From Pseudomonadota bacterium (GTDB lineage Bacteria; Pseudomonadota; Alphaproteobacteria; Rhodobacterales; Rhodobacteraceae): a stretch of 64,000 nt of DNA. Where the stretch lies: NCBI GenBank assembly GCA_020161615.1, contig JAIUPD010000004.1, positions 124,001 through 188,000 of the forward strand, given 5' to 3'. Within the stretch, counting starts at the first letter, position 1. Each line of letters begins with the position of its first letter. Positions 35,793-43,800 of this stretch are shown piece after piece. The position numbers and the translations under genes were made by a program. Under the pieces are notes generated by a model. The model searched no databases, was not told where the DNA came from, and saw only the letters and a program-made list of their open reading frames with translations.

Positions 35793-36287
35793 ATGCGAAG
35801 CGTTCTTCCCGGTGTCGTTGCCGCTTTCCTCGTGGCTCTGGCGCAGCCGGTGCTGGCCCAGACCGATATCGCCTGGCAGCACGCCAGGGGCGGTGCGGTT
35901 CCGCGGGGGGCGATGGTGGCGGGCGCCGAAAGCAACGGGGCCGCGCTCTATGTGTGTGTTGCGGCCTATGCGGGCGGTTACCACCCCGGCAAGATCCGCC
36001 CCGGATTTGACGGGTGCAACATTGGCTACGGCGGCCGCGAGATTGCCGTGGCCGAGTATGATGTCGCCATGGGGCAGGCCAACTGGGTTCGGGCGCGGGG
36101 CGGGATGGTTCCCGGCAACGCCCTGAGCGCCGCGGCCGAAGCCTCGGGCGAGGCACTGTATTTCTGTCGGGCCTGGTATGCGGGCGGAACCCATCCGGGC
36201 AAGGTGCGCCCGGGGTTCAACGGCTGCAACATCGGCTACGGCGGCAACGAAGTGACGGTTAACGAGTATGAAGTCATGGTATGGTGA
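35793..36287 (+). CDS. Secreted protein of two DM9 (DUF3421) repeats
   Basis: A 164-residue protein: signal peptide (residues 1-23, ending LAQ) then two DM9 repeats, W28-92 and W98-164, with a 70-residue period. Both repeats carry W-x-x-ARGG-x-VP, ALY-x-C, YAGG-x-HPGK and RPGF-x-GCNIGYGG, followed by a YDV/YEV end. Each repeat has one Cys pair (55/75 and 125/145), so one disulfide per repeat is likely after export. DM9 domains are known mostly from insects, oysters and natterin-like toxins, where some bind mannose; a free-standing secreted bacterial tandem is uncommon. Divergent from the sensor kinase, so the two-component system may control it. Function is inferred as a carbohydrate-binding protein only. 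Confidence 0.85.
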   Translation: MRSVLPGVVAAFLVALAQPVLAQTDIAWQHARGGAVPRGAMVAGAESNGAALYVCVAAYAGGYHPGKIRPGFDGCNIGYGGREIAVAEYDVAMGQANWVRARGGMVPGNALSAAAEASGEALYFCRAWYAGGTHPGKVRPGFNGCNIGYGGNEVTVNEYEVMVW

Positions 36288-36360
36288 CTTCCCGGCCGGT
36301 CCGGGCGCCGCTCTGTCCTGAGCGGGGTCTGTCTGGCCGGGAAAGTTCTTATCGATCGCT

Positions 36361-36401
36361 GCGCGCGGATGGGGACCAAGACCCTCTTCCGCGCGCCTTT
36401 T
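36361..36401 (+). terminator. Terminator after the DM9 gene
   Basis: Stem GCGCGCGGA / TCCGCGCGC (36361-36369 and 36388-36396) with an inner GGG/CCC pair, followed by CTTTT. A further pair TTCCCGGCC ... GGCCGGGAA lies between this and the DM9 stop. Confidence 0.65.
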
Positions 36402-36421
36402 CCTGTCCGGGGCGCGCGTCC

Positions 36422-37225
36422 TCAGCCCTGCCGGAAGGCCGCGCAGGGATCGGGGCGCTCGGTCGGCGCGGTGACCAGCCAGAGATCCCAGGGCGCATCG
36501 GGGCCGGGGTCGGCTTCGGTCTGACCCAACGCCAGAACCGTGACCGAGGGCGCGGCCAGGGCCAGCGCCGCGGGCATCCCCTGATCCCGCCTTGCGTGAC
36601 CCGCCCCGGCGATCACCGCCACAGGGCCGCCGGTCTCTTCCAACGCCTGCAGGGCCGCCCGGGCCAGCGCCGCGTCGCGCAGGCGTTGGGCCTCGACCAT
36701 GCCGCCCATCATCGCCAACGGCATCGCTTCGCAATGGGCCTCGAATTGCTCGGCCTCCCGCGCGGCCTGATCGCCGGCGTCCAGCGCCCGGTCGAGCCCG
36801 AAGCGCGCGGCATCGGGGCCGAAGACCGCCGCCGCGCCCTCGGCAAAGGCGCGCTGTGCCTCGGGTCGGGGGACGGCCGCGCCGTAATGGCGGGCAGAGC
36901 CTGCGGCCTGAACGATCGGGAAATACAGCGAGAAATCGGGCCAGCCGGTCCCGGCCCAGCCCAGAGCCGCCTCCAGCGCCGCCGCGTCCGAGCGGTCCTC
37001 GGGCATCCGCGCGGCCTGATCGGGCGTCAGCATCTCCCAGACCACCGCGGCGGGGCGGATCGACGCCACCGCCCGTCCCTGGTTGAGGTGGTGCTGCGGA
37101 TTGTCATGGACCTCGCCCAGCACCACCACATCGGCGGCGGGCAAATGGTCGAGGTCGGTTTCGGAAATCGGCTCTGCCCAGGCGGGCATGGCGGCGAGGA
37201 ACGTCAGCAGGATCGCGCTTCTCAT
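36422..37225 (-). CDS. ChaN-like (heme-regulated lipoprotein family) protein
   Basis: A 267-residue protein with a signal peptide (MRSAILLTFLAAMPAWAEP) and the ChaN/PF04187 pattern: DVVVLGEVHDNPQHHLNQGR, VVWEMLTPDQA, PFVQAAGSARHYG-like segment, CEAMPLAMMGGMVEAQRLRD and VAVIAGAGHARRDQGMP with the conserved Gly-His. Campylobacter ChaN binds stacked hemes and is a lipoprotein; here no lipobox Cys is present, so this form is probably soluble in the periplasm. Its start overlaps the stop of the RpoH-type sigma gene by 4 bp, so it is translationally coupled and should be made under the same stress conditions. Confidence 0.85.
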   Translation of the reverse strand: MRSAILLTFLAAMPAWAEPISETDLDHLPAADVVVLGEVHDNPQHHLNQGRAVASIRPAAVVWEMLTPDQAARMPEDRSDAAALEAALGWAGTGWPDFSLYFPIVQAAGSARHYGAAVPRPEAQRAFAEGAAAVFGPDAARFGLDRALDAGDQAAREAEQFEAHCEAMPLAMMGGMVEAQRLRDAALARAALQALEETGGPVAVIAGAGHARRDQGMPAALALAAPSVTVLALGQTEADPGPDAPWDLWLVTAPTERPDPCAAFRQG

Positions 37226-38103
37226 GCGAGAAGGGCATAGACCCCCGGCGCGCGGCTGGCAAGATCGCGCTTCATCTTGCCCAGCGCGCTGGCCTCGATC
37301 TGCCGCACCCGCTCCTTCGAGAGGCCCAGCTCCACGCCCAAGGCCTCCAGCGTCCGCGGCTCGTCATCGAGCTTGCGCGCGGCGATGATCGCCCGTTCGC
37401 GCGGGGTCAGCGCCGCCATCGCCTCCAGCAGCCAGCCGCGCAGGACCAGACCGTCCTGACGCGCAGCGACGCCTTCCGCGGCGGCGGGCGCATCGTCCTC
37501 GATGAGGTCGATCCATTCCATCCCATCATCCTCGCCGGAGGGTTTGGCGTTCAGCGACAGATCCCCGCCCGAAAGCCGCCCCTCCATCATCAGGACATCG
37601 CCCAGCGGCACGCCGATCCGCTCGGCCGCGCGTTCGAGCAGCACGTTCGGCTCCAGCACCTCGCCCGCCTGTTGCGCCTCGCGCATCAACTCTGCCTGCA
37701 CCCTGCGCAGGTTGAAGAACAGGGCCTTCTGGCTTGTGGTGGACCCGGTGCGCACCATCGACCAGTTGCGCATGACGAAATCCTGGACCGAGGCCTTGAT
37801 CCACCAGACGGCATAGGTGGAAAAGCGCACGCCGCGGTCGGGATCGAAGCGGTCGGCCGCCTTCATCAGGCCCAGCCCCGCCTCCTGGATCAGGTCGCTC
37901 ATCGGCGCGCCATAGCGGCGATAGCGCGAGGCCATCGAGATGGCGAGCCGCATATAGGCGGTCACCAGCCGGTGCAGCGCGCGCTCGTCACGATGGTCCC
38001 GCCAGGCGCGGGCCAAGGCCAGTTCGGTTTCTGCATCGAGAAATTCGGCACGCATCGCCTTGCGCGCCATTCGGTCGGTTCCGGTGGTGGTGTCCAGCGC
38101 CAT
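37222..38103 (-). CDS. rpoH: RpoH-family (sigma-32) RNA polymerase sigma factor
   Basis: A 293-residue group-3 sigma factor. Region 2: LIQEAGLGLMKAADRFDPDR and GVRFSTYAVWWIKASVQDFV; RpoH box QKALFFNLR at 125-133, which separates it from RpoD/RpoS; region 4: LTPRERAIIAARKLDDEPRT followed by LEALGVELGLSKERVRQIEA. Rhodobacterales usually carry two RpoH proteins, heat-responsive RpoHI and singlet-oxygen-responsive RpoHII; coupling to a heme-type ChaN protein hints at RpoHII but sequence alone does not prove it. GGGAG precedes the ATG. A palindrome lies 90-114 bp upstream. Confidence 0.92.
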   Translation of the reverse strand: MALDTTTGTDRMARKAMRAEFLDAETELALARAWRDHRDERALHRLVTAYMRLAISMASRYRRYGAPMSDLIQEAGLGLMKAADRFDPDRGVRFSTYAVWWIKASVQDFVMRNWSMVRTGSTTSQKALFFNLRRVQAELMREAQQAGEVLEPNVLLERAAERIGVPLGDVLMMEGRLSGGDLSLNAKPSGEDDGMEWIDLIEDDAPAAAEGVAARQDGLVLRGWLLEAMAALTPRERAIIAARKLDDEPRTLEALGVELGLSKERVRQIEASALGKMKRDLASRAPGVYALLA

Positions 38104-38192
38104 CGTCGTCTCCCGTGTCTGACAAGGAATACGCGCGAGGGACGTTTTGGTTCACCGATCCCGCGGAAAAAGTCGCGATCCATCGGCGGCGG

Positions 38193-38217
38193 TCATCATT
38201 TGGCGCACAATTGATGA
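38193..38217. promoter_or_regulatory. Candidate operator between rpoH and a divergent GST gene
   Basis: Inverted repeat TCATCATTTG-GCGCA-CAATTGATGA, 9 of 10 pairs matching, in the 171-bp divergent gap. Locally AT-rich, which fits a promoter. Binding protein unknown. Confidence 0.5.
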
Positions 38218-38274
38218 TTTGCAAGGAAAAGGGGCGCCGGGCAGGATGCCGCGCATGCGAAGGAGCCCCGCCCG

Positions 38275-38985
38275 ATGACCCAAGCCCCGCCCTATGACCT
38301 CTGCCTTGCCGACCGTGCCTATTCCAGTTGGTCGCTGCGCGGCTGGCTGCTGTTCCACGCCTTCGGGATCGAGGTCGAGGTCACCCTTGCCCGCCTCTAT
38401 GAGCCCGGCTTCGCCGAGGCGCTGGCGCGATACGCCCCCGCGCGCACGGTTCCTGCCCTGCGCCTGCCCGAGGGGGTTGTCATCGCCGAGTCGCTGGCGA
38501 TTGCCGAGGAACTGGCCTCGCGCCACCCCGAAGCCGGGCATTGGCCCCGGGATCCGAAGGCCCGCGCCGTGGCCCGGCATCTGGTGGCCGAGATGCACGC
38601 CGGCTTCACCGCGCTCAGGTCGCATTGCCCGATGAACCTGCGGGTCAGCTATGAGGATTGCGCCCCGCCGCCCGAGGTTCTGGCCGATCTCGCCCGGCTC
38701 GAAACCCTCTGGACCTGGGCCCGGGCAGAGACCGGCTCGTCCGGCCCCTGGCTTTGCGGCGCCTATAGCGCGGCCGATGTCTTCTTCGCCCCGGTGGCTG
38801 CGCGGATCGCCGGCTACAACCTGCCGGTGGGCGCCGCGGCGCAGGCCTATGCGGCGGCCCATCTGGCGCATCCCGCCTTTCAGGAATGGCGCGAGGCGGG
38901 GCTTTCGGACGGGCCCGACCAGCCCTTCTACGACCGCCCCTGGCCGCAACGCCCCTGGCCCGAGGGCTCTGAAACTAGGATCTGA
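38275..38985 (+). CDS. Glutathione S-transferase family protein
   Basis: A 236-residue GST-fold protein. The N-terminal thioredoxin-like half has [20 protein letters not shown] (Ser in the YSSWS active-site region) and [20 protein letters not shown], the conserved cis-Pro and glutathione gamma-glutamyl-binding Glu-Ser. The helical C-terminal domain includes [26 protein letters not shown] precedes the ATG. Its last 11 bp overlap the 3' end of the converging queG gene. Confidence 0.88.
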   Translation: MTQAPPYDLCLADRAYSSWSLRGWLLFHAFGIEVEVTLARLYEPGFAEALARYAPARTVPALRLPEGVVIAESLAIAEELASRHPEAGHWPRDPKARAVARHLVAEMHAGFTALRSHCPMNLRVSYEDCAPPPEVLADLARLETLWTWARAETGSSGPWLCGAYSAADVFFAPVAARIAGYNLPVGAAAQAYAAAHLAHPAFQEWREAGLSDGPDQPFYDRPWPQRPWPEGSETRI

Positions 38986-40018
38986 GCCGCGCCAGCGCCC
39001 AGCGCGCGGCCTCCGCCACCGTCTCGTCGGGGTCCGCGATCAGCGCCTCGGCCGAAGGGGCCAGCCCCGGCACCCCGGAATTGCCGATGGCATAGAGCAC
39101 GTTCCGCACGAAACGATCCCGCCCGATCCGCTTGATCGGCGAACCCGCGAACCGCGCCCGAAACCCGGCATCGTCCAGCGCCGCCAGTTCGGCCAGCGGT
39201 GGCGCCCTGAGGTCGTCCCGCGCGGCATATTTCACCTCCGTGGCGGCGGCGGCGAACTTGTTCCAGGGGCAGGCGGCCAGACAATCGTCGCAGCCATAGA
39301 TCCGGTTGCCCATCAGGGCGCGCAGGTCCGGGTCCACCGGCCCGCGATGCTCGATCGTCAGATACGAGATGCAGCGCCGGGCATCGAGCTGGAAGGGGGC
39401 CGGGAAAGCCGCGGTCGGGCAGGCCTCCAGACAGGCGGTGCAGCTGCCGCAATTCTCCCGCGCGGCTGGATCGGGTTCCAACTCCAGCGTGGTGAAGATC
39501 GCGCCCAGGAAGAACCAATTGCCCAGATCGCGACCCAGAAGGTTGGTGTGCTTGCCCTGCCAGCCCAGCCCTGCCGCCGCGGCCAGGGGCTTCTCCATCA
39601 CCGGCGCCGTATCGACGAAGACCTTGATCTCCGGCGTCTCGCCCCGCCGCGTCGCCTCCTCGATCAGCCAGCGCCCCAGCCGCTTCAGCCGGGCCTTGAC
39701 CACATCGTGGTAATCGCGCCCCCGCGCATAGACGCTGATGGCGCCCGCCTCGCGCCGGGCGACCGCCGCCATCGGGTCCTCGCCCGGGGTATAGACCTCG
39801 GCCAGCATCACCACCGAGCGCGCCTCGGGCCAGAGCGCGGCGGGATCGCCCCGCCAGGCCATCCGCTCCGCCATCCAGCCCATCTGCCCGTGCCGCCCGG
39901 CCTCGACAAAGGCCGCCAGCCGATGGGGCAGTTCCGGCACTGCATCGGGCCGCGTTACCCCCATCGCCGCGAAACCCTCGGCCCGGGCCTGCGCGGCCAA
40001 TGCCGCCTTCAGCCCCAT
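38975..40018 (-). CDS. queG: Epoxyqueuosine reductase QueG
   Basis: A 347-residue cobalamin-dependent reductase that makes queuosine from epoxyqueuosine in tRNA. Both 4Fe-4S clusters are present: [12 protein letters not shown] and [31 protein letters not shown] and WQGKHTNLL are family signatures with the catalytic Asp, and a C-terminal HEAT-like segment ([13 protein letters not shown]) follows. The ATG at 40018 is the first base triplet after the tail of a 3'-end repeat; the repeat itself supplies GAGG seven bases upstream. Converges with the GST gene. Confidence 0.95.
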   Translation of the reverse strand: MGLKAALAAQARAEGFAAMGVTRPDAVPELPHRLAAFVEAGRHGQMGWMAERMAWRGDPAALWPEARSVVMLAEVYTPGEDPMAAVARREAGAISVYARGRDYHDVVKARLKRLGRWLIEEATRRGETPEIKVFVDTAPVMEKPLAAAAGLGWQGKHTNLLGRDLGNWFFLGAIFTTLELEPDPAARENCGSCTACLEACPTAAFPAPFQLDARRCISYLTIEHRGPVDPDLRALMGNRIYGCDDCLAACPWNKFAAAATEVKYAARDDLRAPPLAELAALDDAGFRARFAGSPIKRIGRDRFVRNVLYAIGNSGVPGLAPSAEALIADPDETVAEAARWALARLRS

Positions 40019-40082
40019 CTTTGCGCCTCAAATATCCTCGGGGGGCGGCCCGTCAGGGCCGGCGGGGGGCAGACGGCCCCCC
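40019..40082 (-). repeat. 3'-end repeat, copy C (between GST and queG genes)
   Basis: On the minus strand: hairpin GGGGGGCCGTCTGCCCCCC, small hairpin GGCCCTGACGGGCC, CCCCCCGAGGATATTTGA, then GGCGCAAAG joined directly to the queG ATG. Nearly identical to copy B. Follows the 3' end of the upstream minus-strand GST gene, in the same orientation as that gene. Confidence 0.85.
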
Positions 40083-40129
40083 GGCGCGGCGAGGGGGCTC
40101 GATGCCCCCGAGCCGCGCCCCTGCGGGGG

Positions 40130-40807
40130 TCAGAAATCGAGGTCGGCATAGCGCCGGGGCGGGGGGAAGCCCGGGACCTGATCGGTCAGCAGGGGGCGGA
40201 AGGCCGGGCGCGACTTGATCGTCTGATACCAGGCCTTGACCGAGGGCGCGCGGTCCCAATCCACGTCCGAGATATAGTCAAGGCAGCTCAGATGCGCGGC
40301 GGCGGCGAAATCGGCCAGCGACAGCGCGTTGCCCGCGATCCAGCGGCGATGCTCCAGCAGCCAGCCCATGTAATCGAGGTGATACTTGATCCGGGCTGAG
40401 CCGGTCTTGATCTTCTCGCTGTCCGGGTATCCCTGGGCCATGATCTTCTTGTTCACCCGCTCGTAGAGCAGGTTCGCCGTCACTTCGCGGTGGAACTTGT
40501 CGTCGAACCACGAACACATCCGCCGCACTTCATAGCGGCCGGCGGGGTCGTCGGGCATCAGGGGCGGGGTCGGATGCACCTCGTCCAGGAATTCGCAGAT
40601 CGCCTGGCTTTCGGACAGCAGCCGCCCCTCATAGCGCAGGATCGGAACCTTGCCGGCCGGGTTCAGCCGCAGGAACTCGGTTCCCCCCTCCCAATAGCGT
40701 TCGTCCTTCAGCGAGAAGGGGATGCGCTTTTCGGCCAGCGTCAGGCGAACCTTGCGGCAGAAGGGCGAGAGCGGGACGTGATGGAGGACGTGGACGGCAG
40801 GTTGCAT
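40130..40807 (-). CDS. Glutathione S-transferase family protein
   Basis: A 225-residue GST-like protein. N-terminal half: HVPLSPFCRKVRLTLAEKRI (Cys in the active-site SPFCRK motif, as in beta/omega-type and glutaredoxin-like GSTs), LNPAGKVPILRYEGRLLSES (cis-Pro and Glu-Ser). C-terminal helical domain: WIAGNALSLADFAAAAHLSC. The ATG at 40807 fits the family's N-terminus but has no clear ribosome binding site; another in-frame ATG is at 40843. Followed by repeat copy C. Confidence 0.85.
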   Translation of the reverse strand: MQPAVHVLHHVPLSPFCRKVRLTLAEKRIPFSLKDERYWEGGTEFLRLNPAGKVPILRYEGRLLSESQAICEFLDEVHPTPPLMPDDPAGRYEVRRMCSWFDDKFHREVTANLLYERVNKKIMAQGYPDSEKIKTGSARIKYHLDYMGWLLEHRRWIAGNALSLADFAAAAHLSCLDYISDVDWDRAPSVKAWYQTIKSRPAFRPLLTDQVPGFPPPRRYADLDF

Positions 40808-40858
40808 TGCGCATGGTCTGGTAGGGTTTCCCACCATTTGCACGGGTAGGGGCAGGTT

Positions 40859-41596
40859 TCAACCGCCGAAACAGGCCGAGCGGTCGTCGCGGGCGATGGT
40901 GGCGGCGCCATCCTGGATGGCGGCGGCGCGGCGGCGCATGAAATCGCTGGGCCTGGCGGCGTCGCGATCCTGCGGTGCGGGCAGGACCGAGGCCAGCAGC
41001 GCCGATTGCCGCGCGTTCAGCCTCGCGGCATTGGTGTCGAAATACCGCTCGGCCGCCGCCTCGACGCCAAAGACGCCCGTGTCGAATTCGGCCATGTTGA
41101 GATAGACCTCGAGGATCCGTTCCTTGGGCCAGAGGATCTCGACCACCGGGGTGATCAGCGCCTCCAGCACCTTCCTGAGCCAGGTGCGCCCGTGCCACAG
41201 GAAGGTATTCTTGACCACCTGCTGGGTGATGGTCGAGGCACCGCGCGCCCCCCCATCCTCCAGCGCGGCGCGGATCGCGCCCATGTCGAAGCCCCAGTGG
41301 CGGCAGAAATTCACATCTTCGGCGGCGACCACCGACAGCGGCATATGCGGCGAGATGTCGGTGAAATCGACCCATTCCCGCTGCACGCCGCCCAGACGGC
41401 GCGATTCGCTCCACATGTACCAGCCCGTCGGCGGGTTCACGAAACGATAGAGCGCGACCCAGGCCACCAGGAACAGCGCCAGCGCCAGCGTGCCCAGCAG
41501 GGCCCAGCGGACCAGGCGCCGGACCATGCCGGCCAGCCGGTCCATGAGTCGCGGCTTTCGTGCCTTGGTCTTTTTCTTGCTGCTCGCGCGTGCCAT
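40859..41596 (-). CDS. mtgA: Monofunctional biosynthetic peptidoglycan transglycosylase MtgA
   Basis: A 245-residue GT51 enzyme. A basic N-terminus (KKKTKARKPR) is followed by one membrane anchor (ALLGTLALALFLVAWVALY) and the transglycosylase domain with AAEDVNFCRHWGFD (catalytic Glu of the EDxxFxxHxG motif), GGARGASTITQQVVKN, and KERILEVYLNMAEF. It polymerises lipid II into glycan strands at the periplasmic face. Start uncertain: ATG 41596 has no clear ribosome binding site, alternatives lie at 41623 and 41635. Divergent from a GST gene. Confidence 0.93.
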   Translation of the reverse strand: MARASSKKKTKARKPRLMDRLAGMVRRLVRWALLGTLALALFLVAWVALYRFVNPPTGWYMWSESRRLGGVQREWVDFTDISPHMPLSVVAAEDVNFCRHWGFDMGAIRAALEDGGARGASTITQQVVKNTFLWHGRTWLRKVLEALITPVVEILWPKERILEVYLNMAEFDTGVFGVEAAAERYFDTNAARLNARQSALLASVLPAPQDRDAARPSDFMRRRAAAIQDGAATIARDDRSACFGG

Positions 41597-41721
41597 GGCC
41601 GCAGTTAACGTGCCCGCCGCCATCCTATCAAGCATCCGATTCCCGCGGGTGGGGAATGGACCTTTTCCTTGCGCGTGTTAACTTCCGCGCCGAGATCACC
41701 GCGCCCGAGGAGCCGCCCGCC

Positions 41722-42336
41722 ATGATGACCCTGCACCAAAGCCCGACCTCGCCCTATGTCCGCAAGGTCATTGTCCTGCTGCACGAGGCGGGGGCGCTGG
41801 GCAGTGTTCGGTTGTCCCTGGCCAGCGGGTCGCCTGTGGATCCGGGCTCGATCCCCCTCGGCGCCAATCCGCTGGGCAAGATCCCGGCGCTGGAGCGCGA
41901 CGACGGCTGCACGCTCTATGACAGCCGGGTGATCTGCCGCTATCTGGCCGCGACGACGCCGAAAGCGGCCTCTCTTTATCCCGAGGGTCCGGCGCTTTGG
42001 GAGACGCTGACGCTGGAGGCCACCGGGGACGGCATTCTCGATGCGGCGCTGCTCATGCGCTATGAGACGGTGATCCGCCCGGCCGAAGGCCAGTCCGAGG
42101 CCTGGGTCGAGGGCCAGTGGCAGAAGATCGCCCGCAGCCTGACGGCGCTGGAATCGCGCTGGATGGCGCATCTGCAGGGGCCGCTGACCATGGGCAGCAT
42201 TGCTGTCGCCTGCGCGCTGGGCTACCTGGATTTCCGCCACGACGCGCGGGGCTGGCGCCACGGCCATCCGCAGCTTGCCGCCTGGTACGAGGGTTTTGCC
42301 CAGCGTCCCTCGATGCAGGCCACGATTCCCGCCTGA
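41722..42336 (+). CDS. Glutathione S-transferase family protein
   Basis: A 204-residue GST-like protein: MTLHQSPTSPYVRKVIVLLH (active-site Ser in TSPY-R-K), ANPLGKIPALERDDGCTLYD and SRVICRYL for glutathione binding, and a C-terminal helical domain ending in YEGFAQRPSMQAT. The ATG pair at 41722/41725 follows GAGGAG. Followed 19 bp later by a LysE-type exporter gene, with which it probably forms an operon. Confidence 0.87.
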   Translation: MMTLHQSPTSPYVRKVIVLLHEAGALGSVRLSLASGSPVDPGSIPLGANPLGKIPALERDDGCTLYDSRVICRYLAATTPKAASLYPEGPALWETLTLEATGDGILDAALLMRYETVIRPAEGQSEAWVEGQWQKIARSLTALESRWMAHLQGPLTMGSIAVACALGYLDFRHDARGWRHGHPQLAAWYEGFAQRPSMQATIPA

Positions 42337-42355
42337 CCCCCTCGCAGGAAGCTCC

Positions 42356-43021
42356 ATGTCCCCGATCACCTTGCCCGCGGCGGATTTCCTCGCCGCCTGG
42401 GGCTTCCTGGCGATGAATGTGCTCACGCCGGGCCCGAATGTGCTGAACACGATCGCGCTGGCCATCGGCTCGGGCCGCCGGGCCGCCCTGGGGGCGGCGC
42501 TGGGCACGGGGCTTGCCATCACGGTCTGGTGCCTGGGGATGGTGCTGGGGGCCTCGGCCCTGATCGCGGCCTTCCCGCTGGCGCGGGTCGGGATGACGCT
42601 GATCGCGGTCGGCCTGCTGATCTGGTTCGCCTCGCGCTATCTGCGCCGCGCGGTGACCGGCTTCGCGGCCCGCCGCCGGGGCGAACCCGAGGCGCCCGAG
42701 GCCAAGCGCGGGGCGCGGGCGCGCGACGGCATGGTCCGGGCGCTGTCGATCATGATGATGAACCCCAAGGCGCTGACCACCTGGCTGACCATGACCGCGG
42801 TCTTTCCGGTGGCGCGCGCAGGCGCCTGGGACGTGGCGTTCTTCTGCGTCGGCGCCTGCGTCGTGGCGGGGGTGATTCACGCGGTCTATGCCATCGCCTT
42901 CTCGACCCCGGCGGCGGCGCGGGGCTTTCTGCGGGCCGCGCCCTGGATCAATGCGGGCGTCGGCCTGTTCTTCGCGGGCTTTGCCGCGACCCTTGCGGCA
43001 ACGCTTTTCCGCCTTATCTGA
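42356..43021 (+). CDS. LysE/RhtB-family exporter
   Basis: A 221-residue membrane protein of the LysE superfamily, with FLAMNVLTPGPNVLNTIALA (the TPGPN signature), ALGTGLAITVWCLGMVLGAS, SIMMMNPKALTTWLTM (the MNPKA motif) and a final helix. It should export an amino acid or related compound. AGGAAG precedes the ATG. A terminator follows, ahead of the bc1 operon. Confidence 0.9.
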   Translation: MSPITLPAADFLAAWGFLAMNVLTPGPNVLNTIALAIGSGRRAALGAALGTGLAITVWCLGMVLGASALIAAFPLARVGMTLIAVGLLIWFASRYLRRAVTGFAARRRGEPEAPEAKRGARARDGMVRALSIMMMNPKALTTWLTMTAVFPVARAGAWDVAFFCVGACVVAGVIHAVYAIAFSTPAAARGFLRAAPWINAGVGLFFAGFAATLAATLFRLI

Positions 43022-43063
43022 GGCGCAGACGACGACGGCGCGGGCAGGTCCCGAAGGCTGGCT

Positions 43064-43100
43064 CACCCCTCGCCCGAAAGGGTCGGGGTGCGGCGTTTTT
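43064..43100 (+). terminator. Intrinsic terminator after LysE-family gene
   Basis: Stem CACCCC / GGGGTG with inner CCC / GGG around GAAA, then CGGCG and five T. Separates the exporter from the petABC operon. Confidence 0.75.
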
Positions 43101-43222
43101 CCCCACTTTCGCGGCTGGACGGACGTTCAAATCGCCGTTAAACAGCCGCCTTGGAGGCTGCAGGACACTGCGGCTCGTTTCGGCTATCCGCCGGACCCAT
43201 GACCTGAAAATGGAGAATGCTC

Positions 43223-43786
43223 GTGTCCCACGCAGACGACAACGCAGGCACTCGCCGGGATTTTCTCTACTACGCGACGGCCGGTGCCGGTGTCGTCGCC
43301 ACGGGCGCCGCGGTCTGGCCGCTGGTGAACCAGATGAATCCCTCGGCTGACGTGCAGGCCCTGTCCTCGATCTTCGTCGATATCAGCGGTGTCGCCGTCG
43401 GTACCCAGCTGACTGTCAACTTCCTCGGCAAGCCGGTGTTCATCCGCCACCGCACGCAGGAAGAGATCGATGCGGCGAAAGCCGTGGACGTGAGCACCCT
43501 GATCGACCAGAGCGCCGAGAACGCCAACCTGCCGGCCGGTTCCCCCGCCACGGACGAGAACCGCGCCATGGCCGGCAAGGAAGAATGGCTGATCATGACC
43601 GGCGTTTGCACCCACCTTGGCTGCGTGCCGCTGGGCAATGGCGCGGGCGATTTCGGCGGCTGGTTCTGCCCCTGCCACGGTTCGCATTACGACACGGCGG
43701 GCCGCATCCGCCGGGGCCCGGCGCCGCAGAACCTGCATATTCCGGTCGTCAGCTTCGTCGACGACACCACCATCCAGCTCGGCTAA
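43223..43786 (+). CDS. petA: Ubiquinol-cytochrome c reductase iron-sulfur (Rieske) subunit
   Basis: A 187-residue Rieske protein. The N-terminus carries a twin-arginine signal ([20 protein letters not shown]) that stays as a membrane anchor. Cluster-binding boxes are CTHLGC and CPCHGSHYD. The start is taken as GTG 43223 because GGAG lies seven bases before it and the family begins [13 protein letters not shown]; the ATG at 43217 would be too close to that site. First gene of the bc1 operon; it transfers electrons from ubiquinol to cytochrome c1. Confidence 0.95.
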   Translation: MSHADDNAGTRRDFLYYATAGAGVVATGAAVWPLVNQMNPSADVQALSSIFVDISGVAVGTQLTVNFLGKPVFIRHRTQEEIDAAKAVDVSTLIDQSAENANLPAGSPATDENRAMAGKEEWLIMTGVCTHLGCVPLGNGAGDFGGWFCPCHGSHYDTAGRIRRGPAPQNLHIPVVSFVDDTTIQLG

Positions 43787-43800
43787 GGGAGAGACGAGGC

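Noticed and set aside
33283-36126. 947-residue plus-strand frame
   Set aside because: Antisense to the sensor kinase and running into the DM9 gene in another frame. Composition is Arg/Gln/Gly rich as expected for shadows in this genome.
35572-36156. N-terminal extension of the kinase to position 36156
   Set aside because: It would overlap the divergent promoter, the repeats and the DM9 gene; the extension is Arg/Pro rich, while ATG 35571 starts a normal membrane helix.
38104-38192. Possible sigma-E or EcfG-type promoter before rpoH
   Set aside because: Fragments resembling GGAAC- or TGATC-type -35 boxes exist but none has a matching -10 at the right spacing.
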